Shown: positions 31,944-40,888 of the stretch, piece by piece | How positions within the stretch are numbered: position 1 is the stretch's first letter | Layout: each line of letters opens with the position of its first letter | Origin: JAKAVN01 sp963796565 | Lineage (GTDB): Bacteria; Desulfobacterota; Binatia; Binatales; Binataceae | Direction of reading: 5' to 3' | Length of the DNA stretch: 64,000 nucleotides | NCBI GenBank assembly: GCA_963796565.1 | Contig: CAWCMA010000003.1 | Location: 372,001-436,000 of the forward strand | Position numbers and translations under genes: made by a program | Notes under the pieces: generated by a model | Databases searched by the model: none | What the model saw: the letters and a program-made list of their open reading frames with translations, nothing else | What the model was told of the DNA's origin: nothing

Positions 31944-33415
31944 ATGGCCGCGGCCCGCCTGGCCTTCGCCTCCTTCAAGCGCAACGCCATCGCGGATTTC
32001 TTGTAGTGGCCGTCGAGCGGGTAGCATCCGGAGGGCAGGCCATTGCGCGGCGCGGTGGTGCAATCGCTGAAAGTCCGGCAAACCCGTTTGCGTTGAATCG
32101 CCCGTCCCTGCATCGCGTCCCACAGTATTTCGGGATAGCTCAGAACCATCCGTCCCAGACCCACCGAATCCACCCAACCCATACGGACCGCGGCCTGAGC
32201 CACATTCGGCAGGTAATCCTGCAAATAGCTATATGCGGTTCCCACGATAATGAGTTCGGGAAACCGGCTTTTGAGCAAACGCACCGCGTTCATCTGGCGC
32301 GCCACTTCAACCAGCGGATCTGCGGGCGAACGGTACCCGTCCGCCGGCGGATAGGCCGCCGGCCGCTGAAGATGCGGCGTATAGTATGGGCTTCCAACGG
32401 TCAGATTCACCAACCGGATATCCATCCGCTCCAGCAGCGCGAGCAAGCGCGCCGGTTCGGTCAGATCCACCTGCACCGGATTGGCCGGGTCCACGCCAAA
32501 TCCCCAGCGATAGGGGATGAGCCGATCGAAGGGCTCCGGCTCTCCAACTCCCGCCCCAAGCGGCGAGTCGGCGGGCGCGGGCCGAAACGGCACCATGTCG
32601 AAAGCCGAGAGCCGCACGCCAATCTTCAGGCTCGGGGCGGCCGCGCGTATGCCCTCGACGGTCTCGCGCAGGAATCGCGTGCGATTTTCGAAGCTGCCGC
32701 CATATTGGCCCTCGCGCGTGTGCGCGCTCAGGAATTCATGCCCGAGGTAGCCGTGGCAGTGTTTGACGTCCACGAAATCGAAGCCGAGGCGCGCCGCGAT
32801 TTGCGCCGCGCGATGGAAGTCCTCGATGATGGCGCCGATCTCCGCATCCGTCAGCACCGGAAATTCGACAGGCAGTCCCAATCGATGGTCCAGGATCGGA
32901 TGGCGATAGAGGATGCGCGGCGCGGCCCCGTGGCCCGCGTCGGGACGACTGTACCGCCCCGAGTGCGTAAGCTGCAGGCCGATCAGCAAGCCGTCATCGG
33001 AGCCGGCGACGGCGCGATGCTCCTCGATCAGGGCCTCGCGCAGATGGGCCAGGCCGCGCTCGGTATGCGGGCCGATCACGAGTTGGTTGGGATTGGCGCG
33101 CCCCTCGTGCCGCACCGCCACCGCTTCTCCGCCCCAGATAAGCTTCGCTCCGCTGCGGCCGAATCGGCGCCATCGCCGGATCGTGTTCTCGCTCGGATTG
33201 CCGTCCACCGTGCCGTCCCAGCCTTCCATCGGATGAACGGTGAGGCGGTTGCCGATAGTGATCCCATGACGCACGAGCGGCTGTGCCAAAGGCGAGTCCG
33301 CTCCACAGGCCAATTCCGGATCGCACGGGATCGCGAGAGCGAGCGTATCCAGATGCTCCCGGAAGTGCGCCACGTCGCGCAGGCTTCCCAGACGTACCAA
33401 CTCACCCGCGTTCAT
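31940..33415 (-). CDS. Old Yellow Enzyme family NADH:flavin oxidoreductase
   Basis: A 491-residue FMN TIM barrel. VKHCHGYLGHEFLSAHT and the following REGQYGGSFENRTRFL are the OYE substrate and FMN motifs. Near the C-terminus CRTFSDCTTAPRNGLPSGC clusters cysteines in a place where some OYE relatives bind an iron-sulfur cluster; whether one forms here is open. It likely reduces an enone or acts on an aromatic or lipid breakdown product. It forms a two-gene operon with the DHDPS-family gene. Confidence 0.88.
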   Translation of the reverse strand: MNAGELVRLGSLRDVAHFREHLDTLALAIPCDPELACGADSPLAQPLVRHGITIGNRLTVHPMEGWDGTVDGNPSENTIRRWRRFGRSGAKLIWGGEAVAVRHEGRANPNQLVIGPHTERGLAHLREALIEEHRAVAGSDDGLLIGLQLTHSGRYSRPDAGHGAAPRILYRHPILDHRLGLPVEFPVLTDAEIGAIIEDFHRAAQIAARLGFDFVDVKHCHGYLGHEFLSAHTREGQYGGSFENRTRFLRETVEGIRAAAPSLKIGVRLSAFDMVPFRPAPADSPLGAGVGEPEPFDRLIPYRWGFGVDPANPVQVDLTEPARLLALLERMDIRLVNLTVGSPYYTPHLQRPAAYPPADGYRSPADPLVEVARQMNAVRLLKSRFPELIIVGTAYSYLQDYLPNVAQAAVRMGWVDSVGLGRMVLSYPEILWDAMQGRAIQRKRVCRTFSDCTTAPRNGLPSGCYPLDGHYKKSAMALRLKEAKARRAAAI

Positions 33416-33673
33416 GCGATCTCCTGGTGCGAACAGAGCCGTCCGAACGGCCTTGCCTTCCCAGCGGCCTTGCCTTGAATGTCACATCGAGGTGCGGACT
33501 CGCAATGGCCGCGGCAAATTGGTGTGGCGGCGGATGAGCGCTCTCATCGCTTGCCTCCGGTTGCACCGGGCACGTAGAGATTTAGGCATGCGGGATACAT
33601 CTGGAAGCATCCGCCACCACGAGGTCCGACAAGAAGGATTCCGGAGGCGTATGAGTGACTGGGGGAATGAGCG

Positions 33674-34537
33674 ATGACCGATAGTCATCGGATCTTTGGA
33701 TTCACCGACGAGCAACTCGCCACGCTGGAGCTAAGTTGGCGACCCGGCCTGTTCGACGGCCAGGTGGTGCTCATTTCAGGCGCCGGCACCGGCCTCGGCA
33801 AAGCGATCGCTTACCAGTTCGGCCGGCTCGGCGCGAAGCTGGTTATGTGCGGCCGCAAGCCGGAGCCGCTCGAGCGCGCCGCGCAGGGGATGCGCAAGCT
33901 CGGCATCGAATGTCTCACCTACCCGATGACTATTCGCGACCCGGAGCAGGTCGCGGCATTGTTCGACGCCGCCTGGAACCGCTACGGCCGGCTCGACGTG
34001 CTGGTGAACAACGCCGGCGGACAGTTCCCGCAACCGGCGATCGATTTCAGCGTCAAGGGATGGAACGCGGTGATCGACACCAACCTCAACGGCACCTGGT
34101 ACATGATGCAGGCCGCGGCACGGCGCTGGCGCGACGCCGCGCGGCCCGGATGTATCGTCAACATCGTGGCCGTGGTGGAGCGAGGGCTGCCCGGTATCGC
34201 GCATGCCTCGGCCGCCCGTGCCGGCGTGATCTATCTAAGCAAGACGCTCGCCGTCGAATGGGCACCGCTGCACATCCGAGTCAACAACGTCGCCCCCGGA
34301 ATCACCGCCACCGAGGGCATGAATGTCTACCCGGAGGAGGCGAGGGCGGAGTTCGGCCGCGCCAATCCGATGATGAAATTCGGCGACGCCCAGGACGTCG
34401 CCGACGCTTGCTGCTACCTGGCGGGTCCGAGCGGCAAATTCATCACCGGCGAGGTCATCGCAGTCGACGGCGGCTTCCAAATGTGGGGCGACCAATGGAC
34501 GGCCGGGCGCCCGGATTACTACAAGCTCAAGGAATGA
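33674..34537 (+). CDS. SDR-family oxidoreductase, PECR/AtuB-like subgroup
   Basis: A 287-residue short-chain dehydrogenase. The cofactor motif is ISGAGTGLGKAIAYQFG, with VNNAGGQFPQPA and a C-terminal GEVIAVDGGFQMWG. The classical YxxxK is absent: the matching segment reads HASAARAGVIYLSKTLAVEW. This loss is shared by the peroxisomal trans-2-enoyl-CoA reductase and AtuB (citronellol catabolism) type, so an enoyl-CoA or acyclic-terpenoid substrate is plausible but not shown. The ATG at 33674 overlaps ATGAGCGATGACC, with GGGGGA upstream. No partner gene is close. Confidence 0.85.
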   Translation: MTDSHRIFGFTDEQLATLELSWRPGLFDGQVVLISGAGTGLGKAIAYQFGRLGAKLVMCGRKPEPLERAAQGMRKLGIECLTYPMTIRDPEQVAALFDAAWNRYGRLDVLVNNAGGQFPQPAIDFSVKGWNAVIDTNLNGTWYMMQAAARRWRDAARPGCIVNIVAVVERGLPGIAHASAARAGVIYLSKTLAVEWAPLHIRVNNVAPGITATEGMNVYPEEARAEFGRANPMMKFGDAQDVADACCYLAGPSGKFITGEVIAVDGGFQMWGDQWTAGRPDYYKLKE

Positions 34538-34670
34538 AGGCGATTGCCACCCCGCTCCGGACTGTTGTGGCGTAGCGGGCCATTAGCGCTGTTCCTTGAG
34601 CGGTGCTATACGGCTCTTTGGGGCATCCTACAAAAAGGTTGCGCGCGCAACGATAAGGAGGAAATAGACA

Positions 34671-35393
34671 ATGGCTGGAAGCGGGCAAATATCCCACACG
34701 AAAAATCACGATAAAAATCAGGAGAAGCACAAGGCGAAAGCCAAGGGTCAGCATCCGATGACCCAGATCGCGACGAAGTCATTGTTCGAAAACCAGGATG
34801 TGCGGGTATGGGAGATGGACGTCGCGCCTGGCGAGACCTTCGGCCTGCATCATCATAGGAATGACTACGTGCTTTACATCACCAGCGGGGCCAGCCTGCA
34901 GGTCGACGACAAGGATTTCGGGCCTTACGAACTCAAATGCCACGATCGCTCCGTGTTTTACGTCAAGGCGGGTGGGACCGAGAGCTTCCGCAACATCAGC
35001 TCGACGCCTTTTCGCGAGGCGCTAATCGAAATCAAACGGCCTCCGCGTCCCGGCCAGGATCGCGCGGGATTCACCTCCAGCGAGGCGCTGGTGGGAGCCG
35101 CGGCGCAGCCAGGCCACGTCTGCGTGCTCGAGAATGAGCGGATGCGTATCGTGGAGACCACGCTGACGCCGGGCCACGGCCTCGGGATGCAGCGATGCGA
35201 CCGCGATGCCGCGGTATTCGTGGTTGAGCCGGGCAAGGTCAAGGTGGTCGAGCGGGCCGCCGCCGGTGCGGAACGGGTCAAGGAAGAGACGCGCAACGCC
35301 AAGGACGTATGCTGGCAGCCGGGCGGAGTCGAACGTGACCTGGTAAACGTGGGTTCGAGCCTGTATCGGCAGGTCAGCGTCGAAGTCAAGTGA
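34671..35393 (+). CDS. two-domain cupin protein
   Basis: A 240-residue bicupin. The first cupin (~48-125) has FGLHHHRNDYVLYITSGA, with three histidines and a downstream FYVKAGGTESFRN. The second (~145-238) repeats the pattern (MRIVETTLTPGHGLGM, AVFVVEPGKVKVVE) but with fewer ligands, so it may not bind metal. The N-terminal 30 residues are Lys/His-rich. AAGGAGGAA 10 bases before the ATG is a strong ribosome-binding site. Function not known. A strong terminator follows at 35441. Confidence 0.82.
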   Translation: MAGSGQISHTKNHDKNQEKHKAKAKGQHPMTQIATKSLFENQDVRVWEMDVAPGETFGLHHHRNDYVLYITSGASLQVDDKDFGPYELKCHDRSVFYVKAGGTESFRNISSTPFREALIEIKRPPRPGQDRAGFTSSEALVGAAAQPGHVCVLENERMRIVETTLTPGHGLGMQRCDRDAAVFVVEPGKVKVVERAAAGAERVKEETRNAKDVCWQPGGVERDLVNVGSSLYRQVSVEVK

Positions 35394-35440
35394 GTCAAGT
35401 CTAGCTAGTCAGTCAGCGGCCCGCATCCGCCTCGAACGTA

Positions 35441-35480
35441 GAACGGCCGCAGCCCCGTGAGGGACTGCGGCCGTTCTTTT
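35441..35480 (+). terminator. Rho-independent terminator
   Basis: GAACGGCCGCAG (35441-35452) pairs with CTGCGGCCGTTC (35465-35476); after one mismatch three more GC pairs close a GTGA loop, and TTTT follows. It ends the bicupin gene. The stem may also halt the convergent ompA-type transcript, though the T-tract is on the + side. Confidence 0.88.
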
Positions 35481-35499
35481 GTTCTATGCAGCCAGACTC

Positions 35500-36186
35500 T
35501 TACTGATTCGGAATCAGTTCGACCCGGCGGTTCTGAGCGCGCCCTTCGGCCGTCTTGTTGGTGGCGACGAAGTCCGTCTTCCCATAGCCGTGCGGGGTCA
35601 TGCGGCCTTCCGCGACACCGTGGTCGGCCAGGTACTTCACCACCGCGTCAGAGCGGCGTTCCGAGAGCTTCAGGTTGTAGCCTACCGAACCGATCGCGTC
35701 ACAGTAGCCGTTGACGTTGATCGATACGTTGCCGTGCTCCTTGAGGGTGCTCGCGGCTTCATCCAGCACGGCCGCATCCTGCGGACGGATGTTCGACTTG
35801 TTAAAGTCAAAGTGCACGCCACGCAGGATTATCTTCTCCGGCGGAGGCGGCGGCGGTGGCGGAGGCGGCGGCGGAGGTGGCGGCGGCGGTGGAGGCGGTG
35901 GAGGCGGTGGCGGCGGCGGGCACAGGAAATGGCCGATCGTTCCACCAATCAGACCACCGCCGGCGAGCCCGGCGGGAATCCCCCAAGCGAAATAACTCCC
36001 TTCGTGCGAGCCGTGGTTCTTGGTCGTCAGGATAACAGCCGTGGCTATCCCGGCGCCGGCCAATGCGCCAAGTCCGGCGCCCATGACCTCGCAATTTCTC
36101 TGCTCTTCGTTGGCCGAGCAGCCGGCGACCATACACAGGGCTGCGGCTCCCATCAAATAAAGACCTAGTTTTCTTATCACCATCAT
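35500..36186 (-). CDS. OmpA-family peptidoglycan-binding lipoprotein with polyproline linker
   Basis: A 228-residue protein: lipoprotein signal with lipobox MVAGC (near residue 22), a glycine-rich membrane-like region (GAGLGALAGAGIATAV and GIPAGLAGGGLIGGTIG), then an uninterrupted run of 27 prolines (35839-35919), and a complete OmpA C-terminal domain (GVHFDFNKSNIRPQDAAVLD, VNGYCDAIGSVGYNLKLSERR, VKYLADHGV). The domain binds peptidoglycan, and the proline rod would span the periplasm from the outer membrane. Two adjacent ATGs at 36186 and 36183 follow GGAAGG. Confidence 0.9.
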   Translation of the reverse strand: MMVIRKLGLYLMGAAALCMVAGCSANEEQRNCEVMGAGLGALAGAGIATAVILTTKNHGSHEGSYFAWGIPAGLAGGGLIGGTIGHFLCPPPPPPPPPPPPPPPPPPPPPPPPPPPEKIILRGVHFDFNKSNIRPQDAAVLDEAASTLKEHGNVSINVNGYCDAIGSVGYNLKLSERRSDAVVKYLADHGVAEGRMTPHGYGKTDFVATNKTAEGRAQNRRVELIPNQ

Positions 36187-36450
36187 CCTTCCTTCCCAGC
36201 CTTTTGGACGAGCAGCGCTCCAGCGATGCCTCCCCCGGCTAGCTAGAGTTACTTAGGGACCCCACGCAAGTTCCTGAAGGTTGTCTCATATGTTTTGCCC
36301 GCCGACAAGCCCTATCCGCAGCGTTTTCCGCATCGCGCAAAGAGGCGATTGGCGGTTCATCAGCGATGCGGCTATTGGACTTAAAACGGGCTATGCTATA
36401 GGAGCGCCGATAGGAACTTTTCACCATCAACCTATTCCAGGGAGGAAGCG

Positions 36451-37479
36451 ATGCGGTTCGGCCTCTTGTACTCACTTCAAACACGGCCCGACAAGCCGGC
36501 GACTCAGGCGCAGGTCTATCACGAGATGCTCGAGCAGATTGAGATCGGTGAGGACCTGGGCTTCGACTCGGCCTGGCTGGTCGAGCATCACTTTCTCGCC
36601 GACGGCCTCTGCCCGTCGCCGCTGGTGACCGCGGCCGCGATGGCGGCGCGCACGCGGCGTATGACCATCGGCACCAGTATGTACCTGCTGCCGCTCCATC
36701 GTCCGGTGCAATCGGCCGAGGACGTTGCGGTGCTCGACAATATCTCCAATGGCCGGATCATCCTCGGCGTGGCGGCGGGCTATCGGCCCGAGGAGTTCGC
36801 GGGCCATGAAGAGGAGCGTTCCGGGCGCGAGCGCCGGATGGAAGAGCAGCTCGACATCATGATCAAGGCGTGGACCACCGAGTCGTTCTCCTACGACGGC
36901 CAGTACTACAAAATTCCCGAGACCTCGGTCACGCCCAAGCCGGTGCAGAAGCCTCGGCCGCCGATCTGGATCGGCGCTTCGACCAAGGGCGGAGTGCGCC
37001 GGGCCGCGCAATGGGCCGACGCGCTGGTCGCTTCACCGCGCCACCATATCGCCGAGCTCAAACAGCACTTCGCGATTTACGGCGAGTACTTGCAGCGCTT
37101 CGGCAAACATCCCTCCTGCGTCCCGGTCATCCGCGAGGTCTACTGCGCGCCGACCACCGCCCAGGCCGAGGCCGAGGCGCGCGACGGCGTGATGTATATT
37201 CACGGCGGAATGTACGGCAAGTGGGCGGGCGTGCGGCCGCTGCGCGACGATCACGGCGAGTTGGTAAAGGATCCGGCCACCGTGACCTTCGAAAGCCATC
37301 GCGAGCGTTTCATCATCGGCAGCCCCGACCATTGCGTGCGCGAGATCAAGCGCTACCAGAGCGAGATCGGAATGGACTACCTTATTTGCTGGACGCAGTT
37401 TCCGGGTGTGGAAATGGACAAGACGGTAAACGCGATACGGCTGTTCGCGAAGGAAGTAATGCCGCACGTCAAGAGCTGA
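36451..37479 (+). CDS. LLM-class flavin-dependent oxidoreductase (copy 1 of 3)
   Basis: A 342-residue bacterial-luciferase-like TIM barrel that uses reduced F420 or FMN. FGFDSAWLVEHHF-type residues (GFDSAWLVEHHFLADGLCP), IGTSMYLLPLHRPVQSAED, ISNGRIILGVAAGYRPEEF and KPVQKPRPPIWIGASTKGG are the family's sugar-phosphate and flavin-binding motifs. AGGGAGGAAGCG immediately precedes the ATG. It is upstream of the pxpA gene by about 80 bases and could be cotranscribed. Two further family members occur at 54146-55207 and 55866-56915. Confidence 0.9.
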   Translation: MRFGLLYSLQTRPDKPATQAQVYHEMLEQIEIGEDLGFDSAWLVEHHFLADGLCPSPLVTAAAMAARTRRMTIGTSMYLLPLHRPVQSAEDVAVLDNISNGRIILGVAAGYRPEEFAGHEEERSGRERRMEEQLDIMIKAWTTESFSYDGQYYKIPETSVTPKPVQKPRPPIWIGASTKGGVRRAAQWADALVASPRHHIAELKQHFAIYGEYLQRFGKHPSCVPVIREVYCAPTTAQAEAEARDGVMYIHGGMYGKWAGVRPLRDDHGELVKDPATVTFESHRERFIIGSPDHCVREIKRYQSEIGMDYLICWTQFPGVEMDKTVNAIRLFAKEVMPHVKS

Positions 37480-37562
37480 TGGCGCAAATGCCGATAGACG
37501 GAGATATATGATACCGATTGCACGCGCGGCCGCGCCGCGCCCCGCAGGGAGGTTCACCGACA

Positions 37563-38372
37563 ATGCGTAGCTGGATCGATCTCAACAGCGACATGGGCGA
37601 GTCCTTCGGCAACTACGTGCTGGGCCGTCCGGACGAAGTGATGAAGCAGATCAATCACGCCAACATCGCGTGCGGGTTTCATGCCGGCGATCCGGTGTGG
37701 ATACGGCGCACGGTGGAGTCCGCCAAGCGCTATGGCGTCACGCTGGGCGCGCATCCGGGGTTTCCCGACAAGCTGGGGTTCGGGCGCCGCCTGATCAACA
37801 TCTCGCAGCAGGAGGCGCGCGACTACGTGGTCTACCAGGTCGGCGCGGTCAAGGCGTTCGCCGACGCCGCCGGGGTCAAGCTGATCGCGGCCAAGCCGCA
37901 TGGCGCCTTTTATCTGTGGGCGCAGCAGAGCGAGGAAAACTCGCGCGCCATTCTCGAAGGCTTTCGCGAGGTCGATCCCGACTTCGTCGCCTACCTGCCG
38001 GCGCTGCCGCGCCATCCGATGCTCGAGGTCGCGGAAAAAATGGGCTTCAGGGTGATCAAGGAATTCTATCCCGGCCTGGTTTACGCCGACGACGGATCGA
38101 TCGGCGTCAAGCGCACCTACGGCGAAGAAAATGTCGAGGATATGGTCGGCTTGGTGATGAAGTTTGTCACCGAGGGCAAGGTCAAGGGTTCCAGCGGCAA
38201 GGATATCGCGGTCGAGGCCGACAGCATCTGCGTCCACGGCGACGTGATCAACGCGCCCGAGGTTCTGACCGCGCTGCACAAGGCGCTCAAGGAGGCCGGG
38301 GTGGCCACGCGCAGCGCCGTCCAGGATCTGGTCAAGGGCAAGGGCAACGGCCGCGCGCACGCCCACGCCTGA
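37563..38372 (+). CDS. pxpA: 5-oxoprolinase subunit PxpA (LamB/YcsF family)
   Basis: A 269-residue LamB/YcsF protein: WIDLNSDMGESFGNYVLG at the N-terminus, INHANIACGFHAGDP, TLGAHPGFPDKLGFGRR and a late DSICVHGD. With PxpB and PxpC, PxpA opens 5-oxoproline with ATP. The ATG at 37563 follows GGGAGG; the upstream in-frame residues (from 37518) are not family sequence. A repeat-bearing gap and an aminotransferase gene separate it from pxpB/pxpC, which is not the usual order. Confidence 0.9.
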   Translation: MRSWIDLNSDMGESFGNYVLGRPDEVMKQINHANIACGFHAGDPVWIRRTVESAKRYGVTLGAHPGFPDKLGFGRRLINISQQEARDYVVYQVGAVKAFADAAGVKLIAAKPHGAFYLWAQQSEENSRAILEGFREVDPDFVAYLPALPRHPMLEVAEKMGFRVIKEFYPGLVYADDGSIGVKRTYGEENVEDMVGLVMKFVTEGKVKGSSGKDIAVEADSICVHGDVINAPEVLTALHKALKEAGVATRSAVQDLVKGKGNGRAHAHA

Positions 38373-38483
38373 GCGGGGCAAAAGATTTCGACCGCTCCTT
38401 GTCCCGGGAGAGGTCGCCGCAAGTGGCGGAGAGGTTGCTGTATATTAAAGATTCATCGCTTCGCGGAGATGCTTCGCTGAGGC

Positions 38484-38524
38484 TCAGGATGACGGAAGGG
38501 AAGCATTTTCTGCCGTCATCCTGA
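38484..38524. repeat. REP-like inverted repeat
   Basis: TCAGGATGACGG (38484-38495) and CCGTCATCCTGA (38513-38524) are perfect 12-bp inverted arms with a 17-base loop, in the 262-bp gap between pxpA and the aminotransferase. Flanking GCTTCGC runs add partial symmetry. It looks like a dispersed intergenic repeat, not a terminator (no T-tract). Confidence 0.75.
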
Positions 38525-38634
38525 ACGAAGGCTGCCGAAGTGAAGGAGCCACGCGGAGCGGGTTTTATGTCTATCGACACCCGCTTGGGTTAGGTTTCTG
38601 CGTTCGCAAAAGTACCTCAGGAGAAGTAGTCAGC

Positions 38635-39984
38635 ATGGCGCTGGAAAAATTCGTCAACGCGTACGTCGCGCGCACGCCGCGCTCGCGCGAGATTTACGAG
38701 GACGCGCGCAACTACCTGCCCGGTGGGGTCAGCGGCAACGCCAAGTTCCTCAAGCCCTATCCGCTCTACGTCAAGCGCGCGAGCGGCTCGCACATCACCG
38801 ACGTTGACGGCAATGACTACGTCGACATGCTCGACGCGGTCGGCGCGGCGATACTGGGCCACGGCCACGAGTCGATAAAACGCGCGGTCAAGGAACAGAT
38901 CGACGAAGCGATCCTGCCCCTGATGGCGACCGAGCTTGAGGTTAAGCTGGCCAAGAAAGTCTCGCACCTGATGGACTACATGGAGATGCTCCGTTTCGTG
39001 AACAGCGGCTCCGAGGCGACGCTGATGGCGATGCGGGCGGCGCGCGCGTTCACCGGGCGCGAGCGAATCGCCAAGTTCGAGGGCAACTACCACGGCCAGC
39101 ACGACTGGTCGCTGATTGGCGGCTCGGCGGCGGGGCTGGGACCCGAGAGCGAGCCGCTCTCGGCGCCGGATTGCGCGGGAATCCCGCGGGCGATCGTCGA
39201 TAATGTTTTGATGCTGCCGTACAACGACATGGCCGCGATCGATCTCGTGCGCCAGCACGCGAGCGAACTCGCCGCCGTGATAATCGAGCCGGTGGCTGCG
39301 TTTCAAATCGGCGCAGTCCCGGCCGAGATTGAATTTCTGCGCGCGCTTCGCAAAGTGACCGAGGAAAACGGCGTGATGCTCATCTTCGACGAGGTGGTCA
39401 CCGGCTTCCGCCTCGGGCTGGGCGGTGCGTCGGCTTACTTCGGCGTGCGGCCCGACCTCGGATGCATCGGCAAAATCGTCGGCGGCGGTTTCCCGGTCGG
39501 CGCCTTCGGTGGACGGCGCGACCTGATGGAAAAGGTGATCACGCCGACCAAGCAGCCCTCCGACGCCAAGGAGAAGAGCTTCGCGTCCGGGACCTTTTCC
39601 GGCAATCCGATCAGCATGGCGGCCGGATTGGCCGCGCTTACTGAACTCGAGCGCAATCCGGTCTATGAATACGTCGGCGCGATGGGCCACGCGGTCAGAG
39701 AAGGTGTCACCGCGAGCGCCCGGCGCTGGGGCTTTCCGATCCAGGTCACCGGCATCGGATCGCTCTTTCACATCCACTTCGCCGACGGGCCGATCGCCAA
39801 CAAACGCGTCGCGATGCGCGCCAATCACGCCCGCCAGTACGAATTCAGCATGGGGCTGATTTCCAAGGGCGTGCTGCTGACGCCCAACCATCCGGGGTTC
39901 CTCTCGGCGGCGCATACCGCCGACGACGTGAAGGAAGTGCTGCGCGTCGCCGATGAGGTGCTGCGCGAGATGGCGGACGGCTGA
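38635..39984 (+). CDS. class III aminotransferase, glutamate-1-semialdehyde aminomutase-like
   Basis: A 449-residue fold-type I PLP enzyme closest in form to HemL. FVNSGSEATLMAMRAARAFT, KFEGNYHGQHDWSL, IFDEVVTGFR (D252) and CIGKIVGGGFPVGAFGGR with the PLP lysine K280 are present. The location between pxpA and pxpB and extra insertions such as EKSFASGTFSGNP suggest a catabolic transaminase or aminomutase and not the haem enzyme. A true hemL may be elsewhere. AGGAG lies 13 bases upstream of the ATG. Confidence 0.85.
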   Translation: MALEKFVNAYVARTPRSREIYEDARNYLPGGVSGNAKFLKPYPLYVKRASGSHITDVDGNDYVDMLDAVGAAILGHGHESIKRAVKEQIDEAILPLMATELEVKLAKKVSHLMDYMEMLRFVNSGSEATLMAMRAARAFTGRERIAKFEGNYHGQHDWSLIGGSAAGLGPESEPLSAPDCAGIPRAIVDNVLMLPYNDMAAIDLVRQHASELAAVIIEPVAAFQIGAVPAEIEFLRALRKVTEENGVMLIFDEVVTGFRLGLGGASAYFGVRPDLGCIGKIVGGGFPVGAFGGRRDLMEKVITPTKQPSDAKEKSFASGTFSGNPISMAAGLAALTELERNPVYEYVGAMGHAVREGVTASARRWGFPIQVTGIGSLFHIHFADGPIANKRVAMRANHARQYEFSMGLISKGVLLTPNHPGFLSAAHTADDVKEVLRVADEVLREMADG

Positions 39985-40021
39985 GCGGAGAGCGCGGCGC
40001 GGGCGACTTGGAGCGATCGAA

Positions 40022-40888
40022 ATGGATGTCCGTTACGACTTCGGCGGCGACGAATACATCTTCGTCGACTTCGATATCGAGATGAGTCTCGAGGTCAACT
40101 TCAAGATTCTCTCGATCTGCCAGGAAATCGAACGCGAGCGGATCCCCGGAGTGATCGAAGTGTGCCCGGGCAACGCGTCCTACCTGATGCACTACCGGCC
40201 CGAGAAAATCGATCCCGACAAGCTGGTAAAGAAGTTGCGCGAGCTCGAGCATCAGGCCGAACACATTACCTCCATCAGTTCGCGCATGGTCGACATCCCC
40301 GTGCTCTACGACGATCCGTGGACCAAGGAATGCGCCAGGCAGTTCGGCGAGCGCCATCAGGACCCCTCGGTCACCAATCTGGAATACCTGATGCGCATCA
40401 ACGGTTTCAGCAACAAGCAGGAATTTATCGAGGCGCATTCCGGACGCCCCTACTGGATTTCGATGGTGGGTTTCGTGCCCGGCACCGCGTGGGGCTACCA
40501 GATGGTGCCGCGCGCGCGCGCGTTGCAGGCGCCCAAGTATGTCCGCCCGCGCACCGACACGCCCGAGCGCACGGTCTCGCACGGCGGCGCCTTCATGGCG
40601 ATCTATCCGGTGCGCGGTCCGGGCGGCTACCAGCTCATCGGGATGACGCCGGTGCCGGTTTACGAGCCCGAGGGGCGGCTGGTCGATCTCCGGGAGACGC
40701 GGATCCTGGCCAAGGCGGCGGATCGATGGAAGTTGCGGCCGATCGATCTCGATGAATTCAGCGCGATTCGCGCCGAGGTCGAGGCCGGCACGTATCGCTA
40801 CCGGATAGTCGAGCAGGAATTCAGGCCGGCGGTCTATTTCGAGGATCCGGAGCGCTATCTCAACCGTCTGCAGGAAGAAGCGCGCTGA
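40022..40888 (+). CDS. pxpB: 5-oxoprolinase subunit PxpB (KipI-like)
   Basis: A 288-residue allophanate-hydrolase-subunit-1/KipI-family protein. The N-terminal part reads YDFGGDEYIFVDFDIEMS and the family core is GFVPGTAWGYQMVPRARAL, with VRGPGGYQLIGMTPVPVYEP at the cyclophilin-like end. The core is divergent from the common GFxPGFxYLG form, so the lactam substrate might differ from 5-oxoproline. The ATG at 40022 is preferred; the open frame to 39953 overlaps the aminotransferase gene. Its stop overlaps the pxpC start. Confidence 0.85.
   Translation: MDVRYDFGGDEYIFVDFDIEMSLEVNFKILSICQEIERERIPGVIEVCPGNASYLMHYRPEKIDPDKLVKKLRELEHQAEHITSISSRMVDIPVLYDDPWTKECARQFGERHQDPSVTNLEYLMRINGFSNKQEFIEAHSGRPYWISMVGFVPGTAWGYQMVPRARALQAPKYVRPRTDTPERTVSHGGAFMAIYPVRGPGGYQLIGMTPVPVYEPEGRLVDLRETRILAKAADRWKLRPIDLDEFSAIRAEVEAGTYRYRIVEQEFRPAVYFEDPERYLNRLQEEAR

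Noticed and set aside
32006..33478. 490-codon open frame on the plus strand
   Set aside because: It is antisense to the Old Yellow Enzyme gene, and its translation shows no protein family or signal.
38635..39984. Naming the aminotransferase hemL outright
   Set aside because: The motifs are GSAM-like, but it stands within a Pxp gene set and no other haem gene is near, so the haem role is uncertain.
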